Assembly: GCA_035578135.1 (NCBI GenBank) | Contig: JAQJVK010000020.1 | Coordinates: forward strand, 2,790,001-2,854,000 | Direction of reading: 5' to 3' | DNA from: Flexamia atlantica | Taxonomy: Eukaryota; Arthropoda; Insecta; Hemiptera; Cicadellidae | Length of the DNA stretch: 64,000 nucleotides | Shown: piece after piece, positions 13,385 to 24,399 of the stretch | Numbering within the stretch: the first letter of the stretch is position 1 | Layout of the letters: each line of letters starts with the position of its first letter | Position numbers and translations under genes: made by a program | Notes under the pieces: model-generated | Databases searched by the model: none | Seen by the model: the letters and a program-made list of their open reading frames with translations, nothing else | What the model was told of the DNA's origin: nothing

Positions 13385-13930
13385 TTAAGTCCCAGAGGGT
13401 AGGGTATCCGATCGAGCAGGAATACATGGTGTTCCGGGTCTTGGGTTTGAATACTGGCATTTTGGTAATCAACCCATAACAATGATATATTTAGAAGAAA
13501 AAAAACAGAACTCAACTATTTCAACTCTTAGTAAAATGGGGCCCATTTTTATGATTTTTCTCACATTTATGGAATCTTAGAAGACCAGTTGAAATTATTT
13601 TGTTCTAATTCCAAATTCTTTATCCTTGTGACCTTAGATTTAAAATGGTTCGTAATCCTTGAAAATTTTAATTTATTTTTATTCTATATTTTCAACAGAT
13701 TTCAATAAATATATTTTTTATAATGTATGTGCTATACTCTTTGAAGTTTTTGTTCGGCTAAGAATTTGGAATTAGACCCAAAAAATGTTCTGGTACAGGG
13801 ATACTGGTTTTTAATTTTCTGTAGGAATATGAGGAAATTGAGAAAATGTGAAGAATCAAACCCAAGACCTCCTGAACATCATGAAGTCCTCTGTGAGCGG
13901 ACCACCGGTCTTGGGGATTTTTAACATAAC
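13385..13930. repeat. Pair of inverted tRNA-like SINE heads
   Basis: Plus-strand 13,393-13,458 and minus-strand 13,930-13,850 are similar. Both have a segment resembling an A-box and then GTCTTGGGTTTGA, resembling a B-box. Between them, TCTAATTCCAAATTCT (13,605-13,621) is inverted at 13,760-13,775. Either two head-to-head SINE fragments or one foldback element about 540 bp long. No pol III terminator was pinned down. Confidence 0.4.
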
Positions 13931-15328
13931 ATTTTTTATCGAATATATTTGAGACAAGGTGCATTAATGTTAATCATTTAACACTCTTCTCTTGATAGGG
14001 AATTTATTATTTTTGAAATCAAAGCCAGAAATTACTTAATCGCATAAAATCAAACACACACAAATCTTGTGAGTTAAAGTAAGAGACCGTTATATGAATT
14101 AATTCACATTCATGCCAAACTCATCTACTCCTCACTCAACTACTGTAACTGAGTTATCCCTTAGCTTATGTCTCCTAAATTTGCTATCGACTTATGCCCA
14201 AAACCAAACCAATCGGTGGTAAAAATTTACACCTAAAATAAATCTTGAACTGTTGGTGAAAAGAAAAGAAGGAAACTTTCAGTCAAAGCATGGTAGGCCT
14301 ACTCAGAAAGAGCACATATAATAGTTTGATCCGATTCACCATTTTGATTTTTATGGCATGTATAAATCCGAACGTTAACTTTTTATCAAAATATATTTAC
14401 CAAAAATATATTTAGGCGTTTACCAAAAAATATATTTAAGGGTTGGCTGGTTAACACTCTCTCATGCAGCTCTCGTCATCACTGTTACTAATTATTTTCT
14501 TTTAAATTTCCTTATCCTCTAAACCTCTTACTGCCAAAAAGAAGGTATATTTTCTAGGGAATAAATTATTAATTAACCACCCGCACTTTCAGAGAGTTTG
14601 GTTAGAGCTTAAGTCTAGTATACCTACGTTACCTGTCATATGACCCAAGATGCTCATTTTGAATACTTGTAATGTTTGCAAGAAATCTGTATCACTCTTT
14701 GTGATTTTTACGGTTTATAACATTTTATGAAGTGTAAAGAAATGTTGTGTTTTGTATTACCTTAGTAGTGAAAGTTTTAAATCCGCCAAATAAAATTATA
14801 AACACGAAGACGGTAAAAGAAGATAAATATTCACTTGCATGGCATAAACTTGGAAAGCCTCTAAGTCCTCACTGCCTCCGTTAACAACCCTAACAGTTTG
14901 TCTAAGCCTTGTTCTAACTTCATAAGTAGTCGAGCTTTTCTCGCTCATAAAGATTCCGACAAGAATGAACGGATTCCATTTATGTTCAGGAAAGGAATTT
15001 ACATTCTACAAAACTAATTCGATTGATGTATTTTTACGTTTGTGAAATGTATTATTCGGATAAAAAGTAAAAGGATTATCGATATTCTAAAACAACCACT
15101 GTTTGAACGGGCAGATTATTCTTTCGTACAAAAGAATCGATTAAAACTTATCATACTTGGTATTTTTGAATTAACTCATTAAGAATGATTATTTCATTAA
15201 ACACATTAATATTGTTCGGATGATAAAACCGATAAAAACTGAGAAGTTTTACATACATACATTATACAATGCTTGAAATTGCGACCCACCCAGGTTGGTA
15301 ATTTAAACGACAGATGAGTGAAGGATGA
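13931..15328. other. AT-rich stretch, no gene seen
   Basis: Nothing beyond a short local duplication around 14,390-14,440 (ATATATTTA repeated after ACCAAAAA). Confidence 0.4.
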
Positions 15329-15600
15329 TTGTGGCACGATTTTGTAATCATGTCACTGACTAAGGCCGACATGTCCTGTAAATAGGACTGTTAATTAACA
15401 GCCCAACGGCCAATGGCAACTATGGGGCCTACATTTCAACGAGTGATCTGAACCACATTTACGAACTGGTCTAATTATGAGAACGGTATGGTGAACATAG
15501 TATTCAATAGCGCGGACGTTAACAACCCCTGGGGGAAACCGCGTCCACAAGACATCGTTCATAACCATCCACAATTCGTGATCAGTAGCTGGATTACGGG
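15329..15600 (-). repeat. Dispersed repeat, copy 1 (minus orientation)
   Basis: The reverse complement aligns by eye with 22,019-22,275. Shared landmarks are CTCATAATTAG, GTGGTTC (B-box-like), TTGGGCT, TTAACAGTCCT, GGCCTTA and CACAATCATC, in the same order and spacing. An 86-codon minus-strand frame overlaps its 5' part but is not convincingly coding. Probably an old SINE or other non-autonomous element. Confidence 0.5.
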
Positions 15601-17928
15601 ACACGCCGCCGTCCCTGTAATATCGTGTATACCAATGTGTTCCTCTTAAAACCATAGGAAAGGGGAAAATTATCGATCAATATACAATATTTGATTATTA
15701 CTTTACGCTTTATGTACGCTTTCATTCTATTCAAGAAAGAAACACTTGTGGTATGTTAAGCCGTGTTTTACACAGGTGTTTGAGAATATTTCGTTCGGAG
15801 AGAACATTCGAGTCAGCTGTTATAAGAGTTTGATTCTTAGCGTTGATTCATAATTAAAATAATGCAGGATAAAATGGTTAAGAAAGCTGGTCTAGCAGTT
15901 CCATACGCTTTTACACTGCAGTCGCTTGACAAGAGGAAATGAAGACGTGTTTATCTTGTACTTGTTGGGCTTGACTAACTTCTGCAAGCGACGCCGCTTC
16001 TTGAAATCGTCGTTGAAGTAATTTAATGTAATTCTTTAAACGCTGAGAAAAAGTTCGTCAGCTAGCTAAAATCCGACATGATAATTTTAACTTCATCATT
16101 TTGGGTTTTAGCCTCTGATCTAAAATTGAACTTATAAAATTAGTTTCACTAACCTATTCTAGCCAGTTCAAAAATATAAACCCCTTGAACGACTATAGTT
16201 TCGGTATGTTTGATTTTTTTCAATCCCTTATACATACGTAGGCAATTGCTTCTTTAACAGCAATATTTTAAAATCTATTAAATAACAGCCACAAACATAT
16301 GCACTATTAAAATTGTAACAAACACAGAGCCTCAATATTTATATTTGCAGCAGTTTAATACTTGCTGACCAGCATGAATGAGTGTGTGAAGGCTATATTG
16401 TTCATAAATAGTATAAACCTTTGGTGGTTCTAGCAACCGGAGGGACGAACAAATTGACTGTGGACTTAAAAGTTGGACGAGGTTTTACCGAAAGGCCTTA
16501 GAGACCTCAGTCAAACACAGCCAACTAAAGCCATTTCAACGATTGTCTCTGTTAATGGTTGACTTTAAGTTGATAATTATCTTATTCAGCTCATTTCGAA
16601 ATGAAAACTCGCCAGTGACATTTAAAACAATCGCACAGATATGTGATCGAGTAAATAGACTGTCTTTAAATTTCATGGTCATCAGATCGTTCGGTAAGTC
16701 AATGGATCCTTTTATTGAGCTCTATTTTATCATCCCAGTGCAAAGTTAATCAGTTGGTCCTGATTTGGTTGCTTTGACACTACGCTGAGATGATTTTCCT
16801 TAGGCGCTTAAAAAAGTTAATCCCCCTTATAAATAAATTACCTTTGTTGGAAAATTAGTCAATCGATCCAAACATTAAATTAGGTTTAATAGGAGTCAAT
16901 TTATCTACGTTGCAGTAAATTGTAAAGCGATAGAAGCTTTTACTTGAATGTCTGACTTGTTTAGCACTTTCCTTTGCTTACATTTACAGTCGGTAAGGGA
17001 ACCTATTCACATTGGAATTGGATTTGCTTTGATTCCAACCTCAACACCGTACTGATCGTCAATGTGAAAACTGCATTTACAAAAGTGAAATTCCTTAAGT
17101 GGCGATTTTATTGGAATGTTGTTTCAAGATTTTTAAGGCTTTTAAAGAGGGTCCACCAAGGTATTAAGGTATATAATTAACTTAGGGCAGTGATTCTTTT
17201 AGCAGTAGAAAACCTTATTAACATTAACATAGTTCCTCCAAATGTTTGGTTTTCCCTCTGACGGTATGTAAATGGTTTTAACGAAACCTTTGAACTACTT
17301 TATGTGCATCAACCTCAAACTTGACATCTAAATAAAGGCTTAGGGGGCCTCCTTTTGCGGGATATTAAGTTTTGAATTTGTACCATTTCTAGATTGCAAC
17401 TTTTTAGTTTTTCAAATAGTAACATCTCATAATCTATGTATTTTTTCAATATGTCTGGAGACCTTAGGAGTAATGGATTACTGTATTAGGTTAGTAACGG
17501 AATTAACTGACATATTTGAATAATGTTTATGATTTCTACACCCATGCAAAAATGCAGGAAGTAACTTTAATTCTTATTTAAAATTCATGAGAAGTAAGTT
17601 AAGTTTATTTAGTTTAAAAGAAAATTATCACATAATCAATTAAACAAACCTCCTAACAGCAAATAAAGCTTTTCTTCTTTTACCCCAACTGCAATCATTC
17701 TGTCCTACATCCTTACATAAAAACAAACCTGCCTGTAATAGGCATACCGGGATTTAAGATTTACCAGTATTTTCGTGTAACCCGAATTTTAATTGATAAA
17801 CGAAGGAATTTAAGTGAATCGATGTATTAGTGGAGTAAAAGACTTTTTGTTCATCACTTTTTTTGGCCGTGTGGTTGTGACAGTAAAGCGATAGCTAAAA
17901 AACTGATTTTTAAAAAGTTTGTACAAAC
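15601..17928. other. AT-rich stretch, no gene seen
   Basis: Two 68-codon plus-strand frames occur (16,543-16,749 and 16,974-17,180); neither resembles a known family and neither has supporting context. Confidence 0.4.
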
Positions 17929-17966
17929 GCTTTGAGAGCTCACCAGGCTCTCAAAGCTTTGAGAGC
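17929..17966. repeat. Hairpin plus 20-bp perfect palindrome
   Basis: GCTTTGAGAGC (17,929-17,939) pairs with GCTCTCAAAGC (17,947-17,957) across a 7-base loop. The second arm is also the left half of a perfect 20-bp palindrome at 17,947-17,966. The two alternative pairings are mutually exclusive. Confidence 0.8.
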
Positions 17967-18852
17967 TCTTTTTGGAGCGAGTAAATTGGCCCCAAAAAGA
18001 TCTGTGGCGCCCAAAAATTATGAACAATCACGGAAATCGTTTTTGATCCGCTTCAGGTGTCGTAAATAAGTTTAAAAAAGGTTTTGACGGATTCTGACTG
18101 AGAGGCAAAAAAAAACACGAAAATTGTACACTTGTTAGTAACGATTTTGAAGACCAAGAGTTCCGCGTCAAATGACCTTTGCAGAATATAGTTCGCAATC
18201 GACATATTTCATTTAGTTCAGTCACATATTTTAATCGTATTTTCCACATAAATTACATCACAACCACATTAGAAATTGGGTTTGCATCGAAACGCAAGTT
18301 ACAGATAAATGTGTTTTAATATTTAAAATATTAAAAGGCTCGTTCTTTCAAGAGTGTGCTTCAGTTTTTCCACGGAAAGGTGGTAAATAATAATATGAAG
18401 TCTTAATTGTAAAACAGGGGAACGATCCGAAAAAAAGAGACAATAGAAACAGAATACAAATGAGTTGCAACGATGAAAACGTGCTCGGGGTGTCGAGGCG
18501 GGTGATTATGCTGGGAGAATCTTCGCGTTGAAAACATACCTCTTGTGGTAAAGTCCTTTATCCTGCTAAAACCTGCCATGTTCGTTCTAAAATCAATTAG
18601 AAATAATTTGCAAATTTTCAATAACCTACACGGACAGTTGTCTAGTTATTGTTGATATAAGCTCGGCTTCAAGATAATATAGTTTCATAAAATAAGAGAC
18701 AATAAGGACGAAAAAATTGGTTTAAAACAAAACCAATTAGAGTGATTTTTTTTGTATTTAAGAATATTAAGGTATCTGCGTATTTCCAATACACAAGACT
18801 ATTATTGGTACAACTACATTAATTAATTGCATACTTAGGGCCTTTAACGAAA

Positions 18853-19103
18853 ATTATTAGAATTATATTTAACTCTGTCCTCCTCTTTCTGTAACTGTCC
18901 TCCTTTTTTAACCCAACCATCCTCCCTGAAAAAGTATCTGTCTGGTCACCCTGCCTGGGACCCCTGTACGTCCGGTGCCTCCGCCGGCTGCCATGTACGC
19001 CGTTACGACAATATGGCCCTGGGCAGATGTCGGTGTGGAAAGGCCCCAAGAGAGAGTAGCCACTCTTAGTGTCTATTCTCCATGGTAGTACAATTCTAAT
19101 AAT
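18853..19103. mobile_element. Possible small inverted-repeat element
   Basis: ATTATTAGAATT (18,853-18,864) is inverted at 19,092-19,103, enclosing a GC-rich insert unlike its surroundings, with CTGTCCTCCT repeated at 18,873 and 18,895. The 76-codon minus-strand frame inside is not recognised. The arms are short, so chance is possible. Confidence 0.3.
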
Positions 19104-19146
19104 GTCATTAATTAAAACCTATCGGAAGGTCTAAAACAATACAATA

Positions 19147-19334
19147 TACCGGGTGTCTCACCTAAAGTGAACCAATAGCTAACTTTTTTATTATAAATCT
19201 GACAAAAGAACTTCTGATAGGGGACATCCCTTTATTTTTAACGCTGCTTTTTGGAGTCACTTTGAAATGTAAAAAATTGGCCGCCATTTTCTGATATGGC
19301 GGACAACTTTGATTTTTCTTATGGAACACCCTAT
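19147..19334. mobile_element. Short MITE with CCGGGTGT-type ends
   Basis: The left end TATACCGGGTGT (19,145-19,156) and right end ACACCCTATAT (19,326-19,336) are imperfect inverted copies with TA at the borders, the layout of small TA-targeting MITEs common in arthropods. The interior repeats the GGCCGCCATTTT motif type. A similar left end, ACAGGGTGTCT, occurs at 63,382. No coding content. Confidence 0.5.
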
Positions 19335-19404
19335 ATTTTATGGCGTTTTTAATAATGAGGACAGTGGTTAAGCAAAATTAAATAATGCCTCGATAATGTT
19401 TTTA

Positions 19405-19733
19405 CCAACGGATTTCCATGTTCTCAGGTGAAACGTGATCCAGAGGTGTTTTCATTGCTGAGTCTACTACATCCACTACTGCCCCATTGTCAAATAAATT
19501 TCTCAGCTACACTCTTTATTTTTCTAAAGCCTATGAAGGGCTGTTTTACCATCTCTGGATTTAACATTGACACCGGCGCCACCTAGAATTAGAGAATGAG
19601 CTATGTTGACATAACCTTTTCTTTATCAGAGTTCATAACAGCAATGTGAAGAGCAGTAAAGCCATCATCATTTTTAGCATTTATGCTGGCACCTTTTTCG
19701 ATAAGAAATTGAGTTTCTTTTTTAAGATAGAAG
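19405..19733 (-). pseudogene. Ankyrin-repeat pseudogene fragment
   Basis: Three consecutive ankyrin repeats can be read on the minus strand, in different frames. The first (19,733-19,604) contains FLIEKGASINAKNDDGFTAL followed by HIAV, an almost canonical ankyrin unit (LIEKGA.xNAK..DG.TALHIA). A TAG ends this frame at 19,601-19,603. The second unit (19,592-19,527) reads LILGGAGVNVKSRDGKTALH and ends in TAG. The third (19,506-19,420) reads LFDNGAVVDVVDSAMKTPLD. Two frame changes and at least two stops break the array, so it cannot make a protein. Ankyrin repeats mediate protein-protein contacts; the parent gene cannot be told from about 100 residues. It could be an exon-derived or processed fragment of a host gene, or an ankyrin gene acquired from an endosymbiont. 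No neighbouring exons were found. Confidence 0.8.
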
Positions 19734-19901
19734 ATCGACCAAGAACTGACTTCGATCAATTAACATTATCAATGTTAGAAAAAGTGCATTTCAGTTAAAA
19801 TATTAAATAATTTCATGATTCGCATAATACGTGTTGTTGTATTCAGTGGATGTAAATAAAAAAGTAGTGCAAAACTTAAAAAAAACAATCTATTCTCGAT
19901 T

Positions 19902-20101
19902 CCACATTCACCTTTCAGTACAGGCCATATGGGACATAGCTATTCTATTACCTTCACTGGGTACACTTGTCTACATATATCCATATCAAAATGTTTTAAA
20001 ATCATCAGCTGATTATAACTTAATTTGTTTAGTGCAACTTAAAATGCCATATGAAATACGTACATAGCTTATGGAAATTACATACTGAAAGGTGAACGTG
20101 G
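19902..20101. mobile_element. Small 200-bp inverted-repeat element
   Basis: CCACATTCACCTTTCAGTA (19,902-19,920) is inverted with one mismatch at 20,083-20,101. Shorter inverted matches lie just inside (CATATGGGACATAGC against GCTATGT-like sequence). The 78-codon plus-strand frame across it is not recognised. Confidence 0.45.
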
Positions 20102-20224
20102 AACCAAGTATACACTTACCTCTGTTTACATACAAGATGGTAAATATACACAAAATGTGGAAAATTTAGCCGCAGCCAGACGGAGGCATCAATAGGTACA
20201 AGGTACCTACACAGGTGGTAAGTT

Positions 20225-20306
20225 TGGTTAGGATAGGCTAGGTTAGGTTAGGTAATGTAACCTAACCTAACCTAACCTAACATAACCTTTCCTAACCTAA
20301 CCTAAG
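20225..20306. repeat. Interstitial telomere-like block, TTAGG then CCTAA
   Basis: GGTTA units on the left turn into CCTAA units on the right, giving a head-to-head inverted pair with a short centre. Imperfect units such as CATAACC and CTTTCC show decay. Confidence 0.8.
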
Positions 20307-20513
20307 AAACTGGAAGTGGGACCACTAGACGGGCAGACGCTGGCTTCTCGTGCCTAGACAGAGAAAACGGTAGATAAGATAATGAAAACGCAGGTAAAAT
20401 ATTCTTTCAAGGAATTTCCACTTTAAAACGATTAATAACAATTATTTGAACTAGTTTGTGGTGCTCTGTAAAATATCAAGCTTGAAGGGTAAATTTGGAA
20501 TGGTGGTATACGT

Positions 20514-20533
20514 ATAACGGAAAAGATCCGAAA
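20514..20533. repeat. Shared end motif with the 9.0-kb foldback element
   Basis: ATAACGGAAAAGATCCGAAA is identical to 9,392-9,411, where it is the end of a foldback element around a TTAGG/CCTAA core. Its position about 210 bp to the right of another such core suggests a second, more degraded member whose left end was not found. Confidence 0.45.
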
Positions 20534-20539
20534 CTGGCA

Positions 20540-22018
20540 GTCTCTGAATGGGTCAGATTATGACTGGTGTAACCAACCGAAATCGAACGCCATTTCCCAC
20601 TATTTGCGTACAATTGGAAATCTTGTATGTGAGTACATTATAAGTGTAAATATATTTTTAAGTGTTGTAAGATGTTATTTGCGTACTTCCAGTTAAAATA
20701 TTACTCCTTATAATTTTGTTTCTGTACATACGCAAGGGACATTCTTAACGGTATCTATAGGGTCCAATAGAATCTGGTGTTATGTAGCCTGAGACGTACA
20801 CCTCGGTATAACTAGTTGTTAATGAAAAATGTTATATTTACATTAAGAAAAAGTACATGGCCGGCATTTTATAGAAGTAACTTGTATCTTTAGAAGGTTT
20901 TATTTATCCGTCAATCCAGACCAACAGTCTTGGTTTATAAGACGGGTTTTTTTTAATTAAGTCTATATATACTAAGGCAAAGAAAGCAAGGTAATAAGAT
21001 TTTTTTTAGGCTTAGTACGTAGTTGGGTGAATTTAGGTAGTAAGGAAATTTCAAAGCAATAACGTTTGAAAAGGATTCATTAAATCGTCAAGGAAATAGG
21101 ATAAATATATCCACGAAGATTTATTGAAATTCATAATTACATGTTTTGAATTTATATTTTTTAAATTAAGATCTTTGGAATATCAAGAACGGCTTGAAAA
21201 GGATCTGAATCTGCTCTGACAAAGACATAATTTAGTTTTGCTTTAAACCCCCGTTACGAAATCTCTTTCATAAAACTCCTTTTGGGAAAAGATTAGTTAA
21301 TTTTCAATCTGATCGCTACATAGAGGAAATAATAATTCCGCAAAGTAATATCCTTCTTCTATGATCATCTGTTTTGAGATCTGAAAAAAATACATACAGT
21401 TCGCGCATTATATCTCCGGCTACGGCAGATTCAGCTGGTTGCATGGTGCGGGGAGGAGAGGGGGTACTTTTCTGAAAACATTGTTCTTCTACTCCGCTGC
21501 TTGTCAAACGTATTTATCAATATGTTGAAAATGTCATATGGTACGGCTAGCAGCATAAACTGTAATACCATTGACAATAACAAAACACTGCCAAGGATAA
21601 TTCACTGTGAGAACTGTAAAAGCGTTCAGCTCAAAATTAGAATGGACCCTAAAAATACTTTAAAATTGATCCAAAACAACAAAACCAAATTTGTGTGTAC
21701 ATTCTTACCCTGTTGAATGTATTTACTTAACCCAATATTTTTTTATTTAGAAATAAAGTAAAATTTGAAAATTACTGGTAAGTTTCTCGCTTTAGAATAG
21801 CAATATTTCCGTTATGAAATACAATTGAAAATCTAGGTGGCTTAAATATTTTCAATCTGATTATATTATTTGTTCATCATCAAAATCTTCATTTTCCTCC
21901 TTTTCAATCCGCGAGGAACTTAAACACGAACGTAATCTGTCTTTTATTCGGTTCCATATTGAATTAGAAGTTATTTGGATACTTTGAAATTCATCCTTTC
22001 GGCCAGTTGTAGGAATGA
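20540..22018. other. AT-rich stretch, no gene seen
   Basis: Two short frames (21,316-21,507 minus and 21,501-21,716 plus) occur with no recognisable content. Confidence 0.4.
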
Positions 22019-22275
22019 GACTGTGGATATTTATAAGCGAGGGCTTGTGTATGGTTACTTACTGAGGATTGACGTCCGCACTAATGCTACATTCATACAT
22101 AAGACTATGCTCATAATTAGCCCAGCCGGTAAGTGAAGTTGGTGGATTGTGGTTCGGATTCCACGATAAACCTTAGGTCCCCTAGTTCTCATTCGCTGTT
22201 GGGCTATTATTTAACAGTCCTGCCTAAGGATCCTGACGGCCTTAAGACTACAAGGTCGCGGCACAATCATCGAAA
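22019..22275 (+). repeat. Dispersed repeat, copy 2 (plus orientation), SINE-like
   Basis: Second copy of the repeat at 15,329-15,600. It carries GGTTCGGATTCCAC, close to the pol III B-box consensus, preceded by a weak A-box-like region. The body then reads TTGGGCTATTATTTAACAGT, continuing to GGCCTTAAGACTACAAGGTC. A conserved order between two opposite-strand copies about 7 kb apart supports a mobile family. Confidence 0.5.
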
Positions 22276-22435
22276 CATTCATCTCCCATTCAAACTTATG
22301 GCTTAATAGTATATTTCGCAACAAGGGCCGAAAATGACGTTTTGCAGGCTCGAGATCGTGTTTCAAATTCGAGACCTAGTCGAGAATTTGAACCGATCGA
22401 GAGCTCCAAAACCCTTTCGGCCGAGGTGCGAACGC

Positions 22436-22796
22436 TATTTTTCACCACACTACACAATGAAATATACCCTAAATAATTTAAAAAAATATTATTTGACTCA
22501 CTCACTTGAAAACAAAACTTTAAGGTTATGAGCGACGATACAACTTCTATATCATGATTAAAACACACACAGCTATGAAAATCATATGATCGTAACTATC
22601 CTGTCTTTGGAACCTATTGAATGCCGTATAATTATGTGCTGTTCTGACGTTGTTTCAAGCAAATAAACGATCAGCTGACTTTCGGCCCTAGGGCCCCCAA
22701 CGTTTTCGGTCCTGTGGCGGCAAACAGTGCGTTTCGGTCCGCGTTTGACGTTTGTAAAACAGGTGATTTCATCGTAGTGTAGTGTGGTGAAAAATA
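22436..22796. repeat. Inverted repeat, 20-bp perfect arms
   Basis: TATTTTTCACCACACTACAC (22,436-22,455) is perfectly inverted at 22,777-22,796. The loop of about 320 bp has no gene. The weak 119-codon minus-strand frame at 22,582-22,941 runs through one arm and is not credible. Possibly the ends of a decayed MITE. Confidence 0.45.
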
Positions 22797-23965
22797 CCTT
22801 GCAGGTCGTCAAAATATGGACATGGAGCCAACATTCAGTGTTGATGAATAGATTCGGTTCATGTTGGGAGAGAGAGAACGTGGGTTTAGGCTTCAAATAT
22901 TTACCCCAGCTATACAAACTTTTATGTATAAGGAGGTGCAAGGGAACAATGATTTGACAATCAATCGCTTTTGATTTAACAATAAACGATCAACTGTAAT
23001 CTTAAACATATCTGACACAAAGACTGATGCGAGAGGCAGGACGTAGTGACAAGTCAACGGTTCGGAAATCAAACCCCAATGTGGAAGATATACGACGCAG
23101 CGTAGGCCCCACCAGCAAATTTATAGCTCGGTTTTGTCCTCTATAAATTGCACCGCTTATTTTATTTACGTCGCGTCGTGCAGTTTGAACTATGATTGAA
23201 GATAATGTTAGAACGAAAATAAATAACGTAATAAAAACGTTAGATTACGTAGCCACAATTTACGTTTAGTGTGGTGGATATGGATGATGCTCGATCGTAA
23301 AATTGTTAACCGCATATCTCATGATGATAAAATAGTTGTTTACCAATTTTTATAAGGACATTGTCGCGGTGTTCGTCTACTGAAATAATACATTTTACAG
23401 CAATGGGGAAAGGTAATCTCATCTCCACATTTTTGTTTCGCCTTTATCTAATAGCTTTCTATCTGTATTGGCAATAATCACACCTGAGAGTGAAAATATA
23501 GTTAGTAGTAGACCGTAAAAACCATCAACTATAAAACCATAATGTTAAAATAATTTTATCATCCAAGATAAGCATAACTTAACTAACAAAAATGGCAACT
23601 TGAGGCTATAATTTCCCTAAATTAAACTTCACATTTATATCTACCAACAACTTATGAATAAAACTAGTATAAATGGTGAAGTTTTGCTGTTAGATAAGTT
23701 ATTTATATCTTTGGTAGTGTATTGTTAAGTATCTGAACGGTTTGTGGTTGATTAGGCGTATTGCTTGCGTTTGTCTCTCTTCATCATTTTCCATAATATC
23801 TTACATTGAGAAGAAGGCCACTTACTCTTTCATAACTGCAAGATGACTATCTTCGCTGGGTTTTTATTACATTCTAAACAGTTTTTGTGACTCGTTCTTA
23901 TTGTTGCCACGGATTCTTCGATGTACCCTTCTGCTGAAGCTCCACATCTATTCTCTCAATGCCTT
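22797..23965. other. AT-rich stretch, no gene seen
   Basis: Nothing supported. Confidence 0.4.
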
Positions 23966-24398
23966 TTAAGGATCAGTAGGCCCAACCCCTTTTACTGACA
24001 TAGGCTCCGAGGACTTGTTCCAACGGTTCATGTTCTTGGTGCAATGTAGAAATCGAATCATATGATATTTCGCTGAAATAAGGTTCAGAAAAGCTGAGTG
24101 TTCTGAGGATACAAATTTTGATAACCCGCGGTATTTTTCCAAATTTCTAATCTTAATAAATTCATTCCATGCTGTCAGGAGAGAATCAGCTTTCATTTCA
24201 ATGATTTCTGAGGATTTTCTTGGAGAGTGACCTCTGTATCTTTCCAGGTTTTGTGGTGTAGGAAATTAAGCTACCTTCATCGGAATTGAGCCAATAATGT
24301 TCATACCTGTTTTCTTTGCCTACGAATTTTCCAATTGTATAAGGAAAGGATCGTCCTTCACTTGCTATAAGTGAGAGGGCCACGCATTTTTGTATCAT
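23966..24398 (-). pseudogene. Possible decayed coding remnant, unrecognised
   Basis: Two adjacent minus-strand frames (24,398-24,198, 66 codons; 24,196-23,966, 76 codons) abut with a one-base shift. The second stays open upstream of its ATG (reading RYRGHSPRKSSEIIE before it), so a single frameshift could join them. Composition is mixed and protein-like, with fewer low-complexity runs than random frames nearby. I do not recognise a domain. It may equally be chance. Confidence 0.2.
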
Positions 24399-24399
24399 T

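Noticed and set aside
22582..22941. 119-codon minus-strand frame
   Set aside because: Runs through one arm of an inverted repeat, no domain, composition like random AT-rich translation.
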